Assembly: GCF_013170845.1 (NCBI RefSeq)
Contig: NZ_CP033367.1
Location: 1,426,001 to 1,490,000 of the forward strand
Direction: 5' to 3'
DNA length: 64,000 nucleotides
Origin: Mesorhizobium loti R88b
Lineage (GTDB): Bacteria > Pseudomonadota > Alphaproteobacteria > Rhizobiales > Rhizobiaceae
The notes under the pieces: model-generated
What the model was told of the DNA's origin: nothing
Seen by the model: the letters and a program-made list of their open reading frames with translations, nothing else
Database searches by the model: none
Shown here: in pieces, positions 28,223 through 38,966 of the stretch
Layout of the letters: each line of letters opens with the position of its first letter
Numbering within the stretch: position 1 is the stretch's first letter
Made by a program: the position numbers and the translations under genes

Positions 28223-29453
28223 GGACATCGCTATTGTCGGCGGTGGCATCATAGGCATCTGCGCTGCTGCCTTCCTTGCCGAGGCGGGGCTCAGCGTAAC
28301 AATCTTCGACCGCACCGGCATCTGCGAGGAGACGAGCTCAGGCAATGCCGCCGCCTTTGCCTTCTCCGACGTGCTGCCGCTTGCGCACAAGGGCATGATC
28401 AAGAACCTGCCGAAGTGGCTGGCCGATCCGCTTGGTCCGCTCAGCATTCCGCCCGCTTACCTGCCGAAGCTGCTACCTTGGCTGATCCGCTTCTGGCGGG
28501 CCGGGGCGCCGGCAAAATACGAGGCGAGCCTCGCAGTCCAGGCCGGTATGATGAAGCTTGCCGAAGCCGAGTGGATGGGCCTTCTCGATCGCTCCGGCAC
28601 CCGACCGATGCTGCGCGAGGACGGCTCGCTCGAACTCTACGAAAGCGAAGCCGAATTCCGCGCCGGGCTGGCGGGATGGTCGGCGCGCCAGCGTTTCGGC
28701 ATCGGCTTCCGCCATGTCGAGGGTGAGGAACTGGCACGCTTGCAGCCGGGGCTGTCGCCGCGCTTCGTCAAGGGCACCTTCGTGCCGGGCTGGAAGGCGG
28801 TCGCCGACCCAAAACTGCTCGGCAAGGCTATATGGGCTTACGCCGAGGCCAAGGGCGCCCGCTTCGAAAAAGCCCGGATCGACCGGGTCGCGGCGGATCC
28901 GGATGGCGCGACGCTGATTCTGGCCGACGGCACGACCCGGCGAGCGAGGCAGCTCATTGTTGCCGCCGGCGCCTGGTCGCATCTGCTGGCAAGGCAACTC
29001 GGCGATCGCATCCCGCTGGAGACCGAGCGCGGATACAACACGACGTTGCCGAAGGGCGCCTTCGACGTGCAGCGGCAGCTGATCTTTTCCGGTCATGGCT
29101 TCGTCATCACGCCGCTCGAGGCGGGCCTGCGCGTCGGCGGCGCCGTCGAACTCGGCGGTATCGAGCGGCCGCCCAATTTCAACAGGTCGAAAGCGCTGCT
29201 ACAGAAGGCGCAGAAATTCCTGCCGGGGCTCAATCCCTCAGGCGGGCGCGAATGGATGGGGTTCCGGCCCTCGCTGCCGGATTCGGTGCCTGTCATCGGC
29301 AAGGCGCCGGGAAGCCAATCGGTAGTCTATGCGTTCGGCCACGGCCATCTCGGCCTCACCCAGGCGGCGGCGACCGGACGGTTGATCCGGGAAATCGCCC
29401 TGGGGCAGACTCCGTCTGTTGATCTGACCCCTTTCAACCCACAACGTTTTTGA
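28035..29453 (+). CDS. FAD-dependent D-hydroxyproline/D-amino acid dehydrogenase, N-terminus within a repeat
   Basis: The conserved protein begins at residue 63 (28221): KDIAIVGGGIIGICAAAFLAEAG, a DadA-type FAD fold ending GHGHLGLTQAAATGRLIREI. In the hydroxyproline cluster this would be the oxidase of cis-4-hydroxy-D-proline (HypO/LhpB-like). No ATG, GTG or TTG lies close to the conserved start: the only in-frame starts are ATG 28035 and GTG 28053, both inside the repeat at 27996-28222, giving a 56-62-residue tail of repeat-encoded sequence. Either that tail is made, or the native start has been lost. Confidence 0.8.
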   Translation: MRGSADVTGNSKSTEGGRRPSSALRAPQPFASAAGVRRSKSQAIGFSSASRTTPQPSERGEGKDIAIVGGGIIGICAAAFLAEAGLSVTIFDRTGICEETSSGNAAAFAFSDVLPLAHKGMIKNLPKWLADPLGPLSIPPAYLPKLLPWLIRFWRAGAPAKYEASLAVQAGMMKLAEAEWMGLLDRSGTRPMLREDGSLELYESEAEFRAGLAGWSARQRFGIGFRHVEGEELARLQPGLSPRFVKGTFVPGWKAVADPKLLGKAIWAYAEAKGARFEKARIDRVAADPDGATLILADGTTRRARQLIVAAGAWSHLLARQLGDRIPLETERGYNTTLPKGAFDVQRQLIFSGHGFVITPLEAGLRVGGAVELGGIERPPNFNRSKALLQKAQKFLPGLNPSGGREWMGFRPSLPDSVPVIGKAPGSQSVVYAFGHGHLGLTQAAATGRLIREIALGQTPSVDLTPFNPQRF

Positions 29454-29487
29454 GTTCATCGCGGTTTTGAATCTTTCGAGGAACGAC

Positions 29488-30489
29488 ATGGCCAAGAAAT
29501 CCTTCTTCTGCATCGACGGCCACACTTGCGGCAATCCGGTACGGCTGGTTGCCGGCGGCGGGCCGCTGCTGCGGGGCTCGACGATGATGGAGCGGCGGGC
29601 GCATTTCCTCGCCGAATATGACTGGATCCGCACCGGGCTGATGTTCGAGCCGCGCGGCCACGACGTCATGTCTGGCTCGATCCTCTACCCGCCGACGCGC
29701 GAGGATTGCGACATCGCCATCCTGTTCATCGAAACATCCGGTTGCCTGCCGATGTGCGGCCACGGCACCATAGGCACGGTGACGATGGCCATCGAACACG
29801 GGCTGATCAAGCCGAAGACGCCGGGCGTGCTCAGGCTCGACACGCCGGCCGGCCTGGTCATCGCCGAGTACAAGCAGGTGGGTGACTATGTCGAGGAGGT
29901 GCGCATCACCAACGTACCGTCCTTCCTCTATGCCGAGGGGCTGACGGTCGACTGCCCGCAGCTTGGCGAGATCACCGTCGATGTCGCCTATGGCGGCAAT
30001 TTCTACGCCATTGTCGAACCGCAGGCGAATTTTCGCGACATGGCGGATTATTCCGCCGGCGACCTCATTGCCTGGAGCCCGGTGGTGCGCCAGCGGCTCA
30101 ACGAGAAATATTCCTTCGTGCATCCGGAAAACCCGGACATCAACCGGCTGTCGCACATGCTGTGGACCGGCAAGCCGACAGTGGAGGGAGCCGATGCCCG
30201 CAATGCCGTCTTCTACGGCGACAAGGCGATCGACCGCTCACCGTGCGGCACCGGCACTTCGGCGCGCATGGCGCAGCTTCACGCCAAGGGCAAGCTCAAG
30301 GCCGGCGACGCCTTCGTGCATGAATCGATCATCGGCTCACTGTTCAAGGGCAAGGTCGAAAAGGAGGTCACTGTCGCGGGCAAGCCGGCGATCATTCCCT
30401 CGATCGGCGGCTGGGCGCGGATGACCGGATTGAACACGATCTTCATCGACGACCGCGATCCGTTCGCGCATGGTTTTGTCGTCAAGTGA
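29488..30489 (+). CDS. 4-hydroxyproline 2-epimerase
   Basis: 333 residues, proline racemase superfamily. C90 in PMCGHGTIG and C253 in SPCGTGTSA form the two-Cys acid/base pair required for epimerisation. It converts trans-4-hydroxy-L-proline to cis-4-hydroxy-D-proline, the entry step; the flanking deaminase and oxidase genes favour this over proline racemase or a Cys-to-Thr dehydratase. The ATG at 29488 has a GAGGAACG site. Its last eight bases overlap the end of the convergent LysR gene. Confidence 0.93.
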   Translation: MAKKSFFCIDGHTCGNPVRLVAGGGPLLRGSTMMERRAHFLAEYDWIRTGLMFEPRGHDVMSGSILYPPTREDCDIAILFIETSGCLPMCGHGTIGTVTMAIEHGLIKPKTPGVLRLDTPAGLVIAEYKQVGDYVEEVRITNVPSFLYAEGLTVDCPQLGEITVDVAYGGNFYAIVEPQANFRDMADYSAGDLIAWSPVVRQRLNEKYSFVHPENPDINRLSHMLWTGKPTVEGADARNAVFYGDKAIDRSPCGTGTSARMAQLHAKGKLKAGDAFVHESIIGSLFKGKVEKEVTVAGKPAIIPSIGGWARMTGLNTIFIDDRDPFAHGFVVK

Positions 30490-31387
30490 TAGAGGCACAC
30501 CTCTGATCACCAGTATCGACCGAGACCTCACGGCGAAACCAGTCGGCGAAGGTGAGCGCGGCGGGTGAAGCATCCACCGACATCGTCAGGAAATAGCTCT
30601 TGTCGCGGTTGGTCGAGACATCGGACAGAACCACCAGGTCGCCGCGCTTCAGCTCGTCGCGAAAAACGTCGACCGGACAAAGCGCCACGCCATGGCCGGC
30701 GATGACCGCCGTTGCGAGTATGTTGAAGTCGGCGAAGACGGGACCGTTGCCGACATCGACGTTGGGCACGCCGGCTTCGGAAAACCACTCGCTCCAGCCC
30801 TGCCGGTTCTCGTCATGCAACAGGTCCGCGGCCGCGATCCCCAAAGGGGTTCGCAGATGCTCCTTGCCGGCCAGATAGTGCGGACTGCACACCGGCCGGT
30901 TCAGGCGTGAAAACAGTTTGAGGCTGGTGACGCCCGGCGTCGGATCGGCTCCGAGCGTGATCAGCACATCGTTCTCATCATCTGCGAGCCTGTCCTCGGC
31001 TTTGGCATAGGCTACCCGCATGCCGATATCGGGATGGCCTGATGTAAAGTCCGGCAGGCGGGGCACCAGCCAGCGGCTGGCGATGGACGGTATGCAGCCT
31101 ACCGATAGCGTCATTGATGCCGCATTGCGGCGGATGCGCCGGCACGTGGCGCCGAGTTCTGCAAGAGCACCGCTCGCCGACGCCTGCAGGATCACGCCGG
31201 CATCCGTCAGCCGGACCTTGCGTGCGTCCCGGTGGAACAGAGGCACGCCCAGCCACGCCTCCAGCCGCCTTATCTGGTGACTGATGGCCGGATGTGTGAC
31301 GTGAAGCTCTTCTGCGGCCGCCGAAAAGCTCAAGCGGCGGGCGGCAGCCTCAAAGGCGCGGATAGCATTCAGCGGGGTATAGTCCAT
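30482..31387 (-). CDS. LysR-family regulator (GcvA type)
   Basis: 301 residues. MDYTPLNAIRAFEAAARRLSFSAAAEELHVTHPAISHQIRRLEAWLGVPLF is the GcvA-like N-terminal HTH; the effector domain follows. It ends inside the 3' end of the epimerase gene (8-base overlap) and starts 133 bases from the divergent ectC. So it could control ectC, the hydroxyproline genes, or both. Effector unknown. Confidence 0.9.
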   Translation of the reverse strand: MDYTPLNAIRAFEAAARRLSFSAAAEELHVTHPAISHQIRRLEAWLGVPLFHRDARKVRLTDAGVILQASASGALAELGATCRRIRRNAASMTLSVGCIPSIASRWLVPRLPDFTSGHPDIGMRVAYAKAEDRLADDENDVLITLGADPTPGVTSLKLFSRLNRPVCSPHYLAGKEHLRTPLGIAAADLLHDENRQGWSEWFSEAGVPNVDVGNGPVFADFNILATAVIAGHGVALCPVDVFRDELKRGDLVVLSDVSTNRDKSYFLTMSVDASPAALTFADWFRREVSVDTGDQRCASIT

Positions 31388-31520
31388 CTGTAAAATTTAC
31401 TAACATATCGAGTGAGAAGCAATCATTTGAATGTCCGGCCTCACTGCGGCACTCCTGCATCCATTCCACAGGCCTTGTTGCCATTCTTGGCTAGGGCCAC
31501 GACCTGCAGGGAAGAAAAAC

Positions 31521-31907
31521 ATGTTCACCAGACAATTGGCTGATGTAGAAAAATCTGACTTCTTCGTGAATTGGGGCAATGGCACCAGCCATCGCCTGCT
31601 GACCCAGCAGGACGGGATGGGTTTTACTGTCTGCCACACGGTCGTGCGTGCCGGCAGCGAATCACGCCTCCAGTATCGGCGGCATTTCGAGGCCTGCTAC
31701 TGCATCGCCGGCGCCGGTGAGGTCGAAGACATGTCCGGTGAAGTGCATCGTATCGAGCCGGGCACGATCTATGTGCTCAATGAACATGACGAACACTTTC
31801 TGCGAGCCGACGCTGCGAGCGATATGATCCTGGTCAGTGTCTTCAATCCGCCGCTGCAGGGCACGGAACGGCATGCGCTGAGTGAGAATGGCGGATCAGC
31901 GTACTGA
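31521..31907 (+). CDS. ectC: Orphan ectoine synthase
   Basis: 128 residues, standard EctC length. Cupin fold with [37 protein letters not shown] and [19 protein letters not shown]. The iron ligands of characterised EctC (Glu, Tyr, His) are present at E57, Y84 and H92, and the [11 protein letters not shown] tail is kept. It closes N-gamma-acetyl-diaminobutyrate to ectoine, but no ectA, ectB or ask_ect is in the window, so the substrate may be imported or different. The ATG at 31521 has AGGGAAG upstream. Divergent from a LysR gene. Confidence 0.88.
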   Translation: MFTRQLADVEKSDFFVNWGNGTSHRLLTQQDGMGFTVCHTVVRAGSESRLQYRRHFEACYCIAGAGEVEDMSGEVHRIEPGTIYVLNEHDEHFLRADAASDMILVSVFNPPLQGTERHALSENGGSAY

Positions 31908-32354
31908 TCCGGAACAGGGCAATTGTCCCTCGATTGGCAGCCAGACAAGCGCAGCTGCATTGAACACCATCGCCGTCGAGGCCAGCCAGTCGTTCAGACA
32001 CGGCTTTGAGGTCAGGCAGGAGGAATCCTGACCCAACGGAAAGGAGTGTGGCGAAAAAGTGAACCGTGTCAGGAACGCAACGATTCTTCTCATCACCTAA
32101 TTTTGACGGTGGTTTCTTCGAAACGAAGCGCATTATGTGTCTGAATCATCAAAGACATTGCGTTATGCCAATGATAGGGTCCGCGATAGTCCAGGGGTCG
32201 GGTACAAAAAACGGGCGATCGGAAAGGCGTGCTTCGAAAACACGCATGGCGATCAAAAAATCACGTTGCAATCCGGGCTCGAAACTTTACGACTAGGGGA
32301 AATACGAAAAGGAATGCGTCTGCATGGGCGACATTCCAGGGGAGCCATGTACAC
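31908..32354. other. 447-base intergenic region before livH
   Basis: No gene found. GGTCAGG (32010-32016) and CCTGACC (32027-32033) make a perfect seven-base hairpin without a T-run. The rest is AT-richer than its surroundings and probably carries the liv promoter. An open frame opposite the hairpin (31896-32096) shows no codon signal and is not called. Confidence 0.5.
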
Positions 32355-33257
32355 ATGCAGTATTTTGTCCAGCAGCTTATCAACGGGCTGACGCTGGGAT
32401 CGATCTATGGGCTGATCGCGATCGGCTACACGATGGTCTACGGCATCATCGGCATGATCAATTTCGCCCATGGCGATATCTTCATGGTGGGCGCCTTCGC
32501 GGCGCTGATCGTTTTCCTGATCCTCACGTCGCTGTTTTATTCGGTGCCCGTGGTCATCGCGCTGCTGGTCATGATGATCGTGGCGATGCTGCTGACCAGC
32601 CTCTACAACTGGACGATCGAGAAGGTGGCCTACCGGCCGCTGCGCGGTTCGTTCCGGCTGGCGCCGCTGATCACCGCCATCGGCATGTCGATCGCGCTGT
32701 CGAATTTCGTCCAGGTGACGCAGGGCCCGCGCAACAAGCCGATCCCGCCGATGGTATCGCAGGTCTACAACATCGACGGCGTCAGCGTGTCGCTGAAGCA
32801 GATCATCATCGTCATTGTCACCGCGCTGCTGCTGGCGCTGTTCTGGTACCTGGTCAACAAGACCTCGCTTGGCCGCGCCCAGCGCGCCTGCGAACAGGAC
32901 CGTAAGATGGCGGCGCTGCTCGGCATCGATGTCGATCGCACCATCTCGATCACCTTCATCATGGGCGCAGCCCTTGCCGCCGTCGCCGGTACGCTGTTCC
33001 TGATGTATTACGGCGTCGTTGCCTTCTCCGACGGCTTCACACCTGGCGTGAAGGCCTTCACGGCGGCGGTGCTCGGCGGCATCGGCTCACTGCCAGGTGC
33101 CGTGCTCGGCGGGCTGTTGATCGGCTTTATCGAGAGCATGTGGTCGGCGTATTTCTCGATCGATTACAAGGACGTCGCGGCGTTCTCGATCCTGGCAATC
33201 GTGCTGATCTTCCTGCCTTCCGGCATTCTGGGCCGGCCAGAAGTCGAAAAGGTCTGA
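32355..33257 (+). CDS. livH: Branched-chain amino acid ABC transporter permease LivH
   Basis: 300 residues with about eight hydrophobic segments. [41 protein letters not shown] is the LivH hallmark, and [29 protein letters not shown] contains the EAA-like loop for the ATPases. Start ATG 32355 with GGGGAG upstream; a minor ATG 8 bases earlier would give only a 14-residue peptide. First gene of livHMGF. Confidence 0.96.
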   Translation: MQYFVQQLINGLTLGSIYGLIAIGYTMVYGIIGMINFAHGDIFMVGAFAALIVFLILTSLFYSVPVVIALLVMMIVAMLLTSLYNWTIEKVAYRPLRGSFRLAPLITAIGMSIALSNFVQVTQGPRNKPIPPMVSQVYNIDGVSVSLKQIIIVIVTALLLALFWYLVNKTSLGRAQRACEQDRKMAALLGIDVDRTISITFIMGAALAAVAGTLFLMYYGVVAFSDGFTPGVKAFTAAVLGGIGSLPGAVLGGLLIGFIESMWSAYFSIDYKDVAAFSILAIVLIFLPSGILGRPEVEKV

Positions 33258-33261
33258 GACC

Positions 33262-34857
33262 ATGGCCGTCACCGTATCTCCCGAGCGCGACACCGTCGCC
33301 ACCCCTGTCCAACGCGCCCTCAAGGAAGCGTTCTATGCCGGCGCCATCTCGCTTGGCCTGTTCGTGCTGTTCATCGGCCTGAAGACCGGTCAGAACATGC
33401 GCAATGAACTGGTCGTGACGACACGCTGGGGCCTGCTCGCGGCCGTGGTGATTGCCACCGCCGTCGGCCGCTTCCTCTATATCGCCTATGGCCAGCCCTT
33501 CATGGCCAGCCAAAAGATAACCAACGTTGCCACCGGCCTGTTGCCGGCGAGCGTAGCGTCACGGTTCTTCCAGTTGCCGTGGTTCATCGCGGCAGCCGTC
33601 GCCGCGGTGCTGCTGTTCGCGGTCAATAGCTCTCTCGCCGGATGGGTGGGAGCGGAAGCGGCCGGCTACCTGCAGTTCCTGCGCGCGCTGGCGGTCATCT
33701 ATGTGCTGGCCAGCGTGATCTACTATTTCCGCGCTTTCATCCACACCAACTTCACCAAATTGGGCATCACAGCGCTGGTGCTGTACCCCATTCTGGTGGT
33801 CGTGGTGCTGTCGCTGAACGCCTGGTCGATCACTGGCGGGCTGCAGGGTTCGCTGAAATGGGTCGATAATTTCGGCATCCAGATCCTGATCTATGTGATG
33901 CTGGCCTGGGGCCTGAACATCGTCGTTGGCCTCGCCGGCCTGCTCGATCTCGGCTACGTCGCCTTCTATGCACTTGGCGCCTATGCGTATGCGCTTCTCG
34001 CCACGCAGTTCGGCCTGTCGTTCTGGATACTGTTGCCGGCCGCTGGGGCCATGGCTGCGCTGTGGGGCGTGCTGCTCGGTTTCCCCGTGCTGCGCCTGCG
34101 TGGCGACTATCTGGCGATCGTGACGCTGGCTTTCGGCGAGATCATCCGCCTGGTGCTGATCAACTGGCGCGAGGTCACCAACGGGTCGGCCGGCATTTCC
34201 GGCATTCCCAAAGTCAGCTTCTTCGGCCTGATGTCGTTCAACGTGTCGGACCCGAACTACATCGCCAAGGTGCTGCACATCGCCCAGTCAGGCGCCTACT
34301 ACAAGATTTTCCTCTACTATCTGATCCTGGGCCTGTGCCTGCTCACCGCCTTCGTCACCGTCAGGCTGCGCCGTCTGCCGGTCGGCCGCGCATGGGAAGC
34401 ACTGCGCGAGGACGAAATCGCCTGCCGCTCGCTTGGCATCAACACGACGACGACCAAGCTGACGGCCTTTGCCACCGGTGCCATGTTCGGTGGCTTCGCC
34501 GGCTCTTTCTTCGCCGCGCGGCAAGGCTTCGTCAGCCCCGAATCCTTCGTCTTCCTGGAATCCGCCATCATCCTTGCCATCGTCGTTCTCGGCGGCATGG
34601 GCTCCCTGGTCGGCATCGCGGTTGCCGCGATGGTGATGATCGGCGGCACCGAGGCGCTGCGCGAACTCGATTTCCTCAAGCAGATCTTCGGGGACGATTT
34701 CACCCCGGAACTCTACCGCATGCTTCTGTTCGGCATGGCCATGGTGATCGTCATGCTGTGGAAGCCGCGCGGTTTCGTCGGCAGTCGTGAACCAACCGCC
34801 TTCCTCAAGGAGCGAAGGGCTGTCTCCGGTTCCTTCACCAAGGAGGGCCACGGCTGA
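33262..34857 (+). CDS. livM: Branched-chain amino acid ABC transporter permease LivM
   Basis: 531 residues, longer than the roughly 420 of E. coli LivM because of an extra N-terminal membrane region (residues about 1-190 with three to four spans). The core begins at [39 protein letters not shown], followed by [29 protein letters not shown], and ends [22 protein letters not shown]. Partners LivH in the membrane. Its TGA overlaps livG's ATG by one base (TGATG), suggesting coupled translation. Confidence 0.95.
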   Translation: MAVTVSPERDTVATPVQRALKEAFYAGAISLGLFVLFIGLKTGQNMRNELVVTTRWGLLAAVVIATAVGRFLYIAYGQPFMASQKITNVATGLLPASVASRFFQLPWFIAAAVAAVLLFAVNSSLAGWVGAEAAGYLQFLRALAVIYVLASVIYYFRAFIHTNFTKLGITALVLYPILVVVVLSLNAWSITGGLQGSLKWVDNFGIQILIYVMLAWGLNIVVGLAGLLDLGYVAFYALGAYAYALLATQFGLSFWILLPAAGAMAALWGVLLGFPVLRLRGDYLAIVTLAFGEIIRLVLINWREVTNGSAGISGIPKVSFFGLMSFNVSDPNYIAKVLHIAQSGAYYKIFLYYLILGLCLLTAFVTVRLRRLPVGRAWEALREDEIACRSLGINTTTTKLTAFATGAMFGGFAGSFFAARQGFVSPESFVFLESAIILAIVVLGGMGSLVGIAVAAMVMIGGTEALRELDFLKQIFGDDFTPELYRMLLFGMAMVIVMLWKPRGFVGSREPTAFLKERRAVSGSFTKEGHG

Positions 34858-36340
34858 TGAACGCGAGCACACCAATGAACGGCGCTATCCTGCAGGTCGA
34901 TCACCTGTCGATGAAGTTCGGCGGCCTTGTCGCCATCGGCGACCTGTCCTTCACCGCCAAGCGCGGCGAGATCACGGCGCTGATCGGACCCAACGGCGCC
35001 GGCAAGACGACCGTGTTCAACTGCATCACCGGTTTCTACAAGCCGTCAGAAGGCATGATCACGCTCAACCGAGCCGACGGCTCGTCTTACCTGCTCGAAC
35101 GTCTGCCCAATCATGAGATTCCGGCGCGCGCCAAGGTGGCGCGTACCTTCCAGAACATCCGCCTGTTCTCTGGCATGACGCTGCTGGAGAACCTGCTGGT
35201 TGCCCAACACAACAAGCTGATGAAGGCATCGGGCTATACGATCTTGGGCCTGTTCGGCTTCAGCGGCTACCGCAAGGCCTCAGCAGAATCGGTGGAGCTT
35301 GCCAAGCACTGGCTGGAGAAGGCCGATCTCGTAGACCGTGCCGACGACCCGGCCGGCGACCTGCCCTATGGTGCGCAGCGGCGCCTCGAGATCGCGCGTG
35401 CCATGTGCACCGGTCCCGAGCTTCTGTGTCTCGACGAGCCGGCGGCCGGCCTCAATCCGAAGGAATCGGCGGCGCTCAACGAACTGCTGATCGACATCAA
35501 GAACACATCGGGCACCTCGATCCTGCTGATCGAGCATGACATGTCCGTGGTCATGCAGATTTCGGACCATGTCGTGGTGCTGGAATATGGTCGCAAGATT
35601 TCCGACGGCAATCCGCAGTCGGTGCGCACCGATCCGCGCGTCATCGCCGCCTATCTCGGCGTCGACGACGATGAGGTCGAGACCGTTCTGACCGAGGTCG
35701 GCGACGAGGATGTCATCGAACAGCTCGATACGGGTCCTGACTCCGCGCATGGCCCGGGGACATCGTCGTCATATCTTGCCGGGCCGGTGAGCGATACCGT
35801 CGGGCACAGCACCGGCGAGCGTGTGACCGTGTCGAAGGGCGCCTCGAAGGCGGCTCAGGTCGACGCCCGTGCCGCCAGCGTGGCGAGCAAGCCTGTCGTG
35901 CCGCCGACTCCGGCCAAGCCAGCCGCGAAGGCGGGCGCGGCGAAAGCAGCACCAAGGAAAACGGCCGCCAAGACGCCCGTCGCGAAAGCCGAAGGCATTT
36001 CGAACCGCCTCGCTGCCCCGCGGGGCGGCAAGGCCGACAATCTGACCCGCATCAAGGGCATCGGCACGGTCAACGAGAAGAAGCTCAACGAACACGGCAT
36101 CTTCCACTTCGACCAGATCGGCGCCTGGAAGAAGGCCGACGTCGAGGCGGCCGAAGCCTATCTCGCCTTTGACGGACGCATTGCGCGTGAGGAATGGGTC
36201 AAGCAGGCCAAACTGCTCGGCCAGGGCAAGGATACGGAATTCTCGCGCCGCGTCGATGCGGGCAAGGTGGCGACCAGCCATGCTGCCGCAAAGACTGCCG
36301 CTGTCAAACCCGCGGCGGGCAAGCGCGGAGGGAGCAAGTG

Positions 36341-36341
<1 letters not shown>
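34857..36341 (+). CDS. livG: LivG ATPase fused to a C-terminal helix-hairpin-helix module
   Basis: 494 residues against about 255 for ordinary LivG. The ABC domain spans 1-270: Walker A GPNGAGKTT (44-52), a signature that reads LPYGAQRRLEIARAM (LivG-typical, not LSGGQ), Walker B LLCLDEPAAGL, H-loop LLIEHDMSVV. Residues 280-385 form an Ala/Lys/Pro-rich linker. Residues 394-455 carry ADNLTRIKGIGTVNEKKLNEHG then FHFDQIGAW, a helix-hairpin-helix domain similar to the L21 tail at 1170-1370. The ATPase drives uptake of Leu, Ile, Val; the role of the tail is unknown. One-base overlaps with livM and livF argue it is one intact gene. Confidence 0.95.
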
Positions 36342-37069
<728 letters not shown>

Positions 37070-37071
37070 GT

Positions 37072-37106
37072 TTGGAGCGGAATGTGCATCCGGTATTCCG
37101 CTCCAA
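37072..37106. repeat. Perfect 12-base hairpin after livF
   Basis: TTGGAGCGGAAT and ATTCCGCTCCAA with an 11-base loop, starting 3 bases after the livF stop, then a GTTGTTTGTTTG run. May terminate or protect the livHMGF message 3' end; no continuous T tract. Confidence 0.6.
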
Positions 37107-37120
37107 GTTGTTTGTTTGTC

Positions 37121-37163
37121 GCATGACCTTTGTCCGAAAAGTCTGCAACTTTTCGGGATCACG
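37121..37163. repeat. Rhizobial GCATGACC..TTTTCGGGATCACGC palindrome
   Basis: CCGAAAAGT (37134-37142) and ACTTTTCGG (37148-37156) are perfect nine-base arms with a CTGCA loop, framed by GCATGA and GATCACGC. I recognise the outline as a very common rhizobial intergenic palindrome. It ends 17 bases before the next gene. Confidence 0.7.
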
Positions 37164-37179
37164 CTAAGGAGACTTCGCC

Positions 37180-37527
37180 ATGCAAGGCATTCTCTACGAG
37201 GAACCGTCGATCTGGCAGTTCTTCTTCGTCACCTGCCTGCTCGGCGGCTGGGCGGCATGGATGACCGGCAAGGCCAGCGCCCAGACATGGCGCAGCTTTC
37301 CGCAGCTGTTCGTCTATATGCTCGGCCTTGGCATCGGCATCCGCTTCATCCATCACGCGCTGTTCAACGGCACGATGTTTTCGCTGCACTACTATATCGT
37401 CGACACCATCGTGCTGATGATACTGGGCTTCGTCGGCTATCAATACACACGAACCAACCAGATGGTCACACAGTATAATTGGCTCTACGAAAGAGCTTCA
37501 ATCTTGAGCTGGAAACCGAAAGGTTGA
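37180..37527 (+). CDS. Small membrane protein of the liv locus (DUF6867-like)
   Basis: 115 residues with three hydrophobic segments: IWQFFFVTCLLGGWAAWMTG, PQLFVYMLGLGIGIRFIHHAL and YYIVDTIVLMILGFVGYQYTR. It ends QMVTQYNWLYERASILSWKPKG. It matches, from memory, a rhizobial family (DUF6867) found between livF and livJ. The position suggests an accessory to branched-chain amino acid transport, but no biochemical role is known to me. The ATG has AAGGAG upstream. Confidence 0.85.
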   Translation: MQGILYEEPSIWQFFFVTCLLGGWAAWMTGKASAQTWRSFPQLFVYMLGLGIGIRFIHHALFNGTMFSLHYYIVDTIVLMILGFVGYQYTRTNQMVTQYNWLYERASILSWKPKG

Positions 37528-37609
37528 CGTTCATCATTAACGCCGCTTCAGGGATGAATCGGCGTGACAAGTGCCTGAAAATCGGCAAACTATGCCTTCT
37601 GCGATAAGG

Positions 37610-37643
37610 GTGGGCATCGCATGAAAGCTTCATCCACGCCCAC
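37610..37643 (+). promoter_or_regulatory. Leader hairpin upstream of livJ
   Basis: GTGGGC (37610-37615) pairs with GCCCAC (37638-37643), enclosing ATGAA-AGC-TTCAT, itself a small palindrome. It covers the start of a possible 15-residue upstream reading frame. Confidence 0.45.
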
Positions 37644-37668
37644 TCCGTTAATGGGAGCGTTTAAATGA
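37621..37668 (+). CDS. Possible 15-residue upstream ORF overlapping livJ
   Basis: ATG at 37621 to TGA at 37666-37668, encoding [15 protein letters not shown]; its TGA overlaps livJ's ATG as ATGA. AAGGG lies 10 bases upstream. It contains one Leu and no Ile or Val, so it is not a classical attenuation peptide. Could be chance; translation is unproven. Confidence 0.3.
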   Translation: MKASSTPTPLMGAFK

Positions 37669-38780
37669 AAAAGTCACTTTTGTCCGCCGTGGCCCTGACC
37701 GCGCTTGTCGCGTTCGGCGGCAACGCGTGGGCTGATGTAATATTCGGCGTTGCCGGTCCGATCACCGGCCCGAACGCGGCCTTCGGCGCACAGCTGCAGA
37801 AGGGCGCCGAGGCTGCCGTGGCCGCGATCAACGCTAAGGGCGGCGTCAATGGCGAGCAGATCAAGCTCGAAGTCGGCGACGACGTCTCCGATCCGAAGCA
37901 GGGCATCTCGGTCGCCAACAAGTTCGTCGGCGACGGTGTCAAGTTCGTGATCGGCCACTTCAACTCGGGCGTGTCGATCCCGGCCTCGGAAGTCTACGCT
38001 GAAAACAACATCGTCGAAATCACGCCGGCCGCAACCAACCCGAAGTTCACCGAGCGTGGCTTGTGGAACGTGTTCCGCACCTGCGGACGCGACGATCAGC
38101 AGGGCAGCATCGCCGGCGCCTATATCGCCGCGAATTTCAAGGATGCCAAGGTCGCCGTCGTGCACGACAAGACCCCTTATGGCCAGGGCCTTGCCGACGA
38201 AACCAAGAAGGCGATGAATGCCGCTGGCGTCACGGAAGTGATGTATGAAGGCATCAATGTCGGCGACAAGGACTTCTCGGCGCTGATCGCCAAGATGAAG
38301 GAAGCCGGCGTCACCCTGATCTACTGGGGTGGCCTGCACACCGAAGCCGGCCTGATCATCCGCCAGTCCGCGGACCAGGGCCTCAAGGCAACGATGATGT
38401 CGGGCGACGGCATCGTGACGGACGAGCTTGCCGCGATCGCGGGCGACGCCGTCGCCGGTACGCTCAACACGTTCGGACCCGATCCGCGCCTGATCCCGGC
38501 CAACAAGGAACTCGTCGAGAAGTTCCGTGCGCAGGGCTTCGAGCCGGAAGCTTACACGCTCTACGCCTATGCCGCCGTGCAGGTGGTCGCCGAGGCGGCC
38601 GCTGCCGCCAAGACGAACGACCCGCAGGCCGTTGCCAAGGCGATGCATGAAAGCGGCCCGTTCCCCACCGTCCTGGGCGATCTTGCCTATGACGCCAAGG
38701 GTGATCCGAAGCTGCCGGGCTACATCATGTACGAGTGGAAGAAGAAGGACGACGGAAAGTATTCCTGGTTCCCGAAATAA
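37665..38780 (+). CDS. livJ: Branched-chain amino acid ABC transporter binding protein
   Basis: 371 residues. Signal peptide 1-23 ([20 protein letters not shown]) then a type-I periplasmic binding fold: [58 protein letters not shown] and [21 protein letters not shown], all LivJ/LivK hallmarks. Delivers Leu/Ile/Val to LivHM. GGGAG ribosome site eight bases upstream. Followed by a strong terminator; separate leader suggests its own promoter and higher expression. Confidence 0.96.
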   Translation: MKKSLLSAVALTALVAFGGNAWADVIFGVAGPITGPNAAFGAQLQKGAEAAVAAINAKGGVNGEQIKLEVGDDVSDPKQGISVANKFVGDGVKFVIGHFNSGVSIPASEVYAENNIVEITPAATNPKFTERGLWNVFRTCGRDDQQGSIAGAYIAANFKDAKVAVVHDKTPYGQGLADETKKAMNAAGVTEVMYEGINVGDKDFSALIAKMKEAGVTLIYWGGLHTEAGLIIRQSADQGLKATMMSGDGIVTDELAAIAGDAVAGTLNTFGPDPRLIPANKELVEKFRAQGFEPEAYTLYAYAAVQVVAEAAAAAKTNDPQAVAKAMHESGPFPTVLGDLAYDAKGDPKLPGYIMYEWKKKDDGKYSWFPK

Positions 38781-38809
38781 GCTGCTCAGACAGGTCTGAA
38801 ACCAATGAT

Positions 38810-38838
38810 GCCCGGCGCCTTGCGCCGGGCATTTTCTT
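38810..38838 (+). terminator. Rho-independent terminator after livJ
   Basis: GCCCGGCG / CGCCGGGC eight-base perfect stem with a CCTTG loop, then ATTTTCTTT. Confidence 0.88.
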
Positions 38839-38966
38839 TGGCGCGTCCGGCCGCCGATGACCTTTCTGGCGAGATCCTCCTAGCCGGGAAGATCGCTTCC
38901 AGGATCGAAATTGTCGCCCTTGTTGCGTCCGTCCGAACGGAGGCGTGCGAGTGTTGGCCGGATAAT

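Noticed and set aside
31896..32096. Minus-strand 66-codon frame in the livH upstream gap
   Set aside because: No homology signal, no ribosome site and unusual composition; more likely regulatory DNA.
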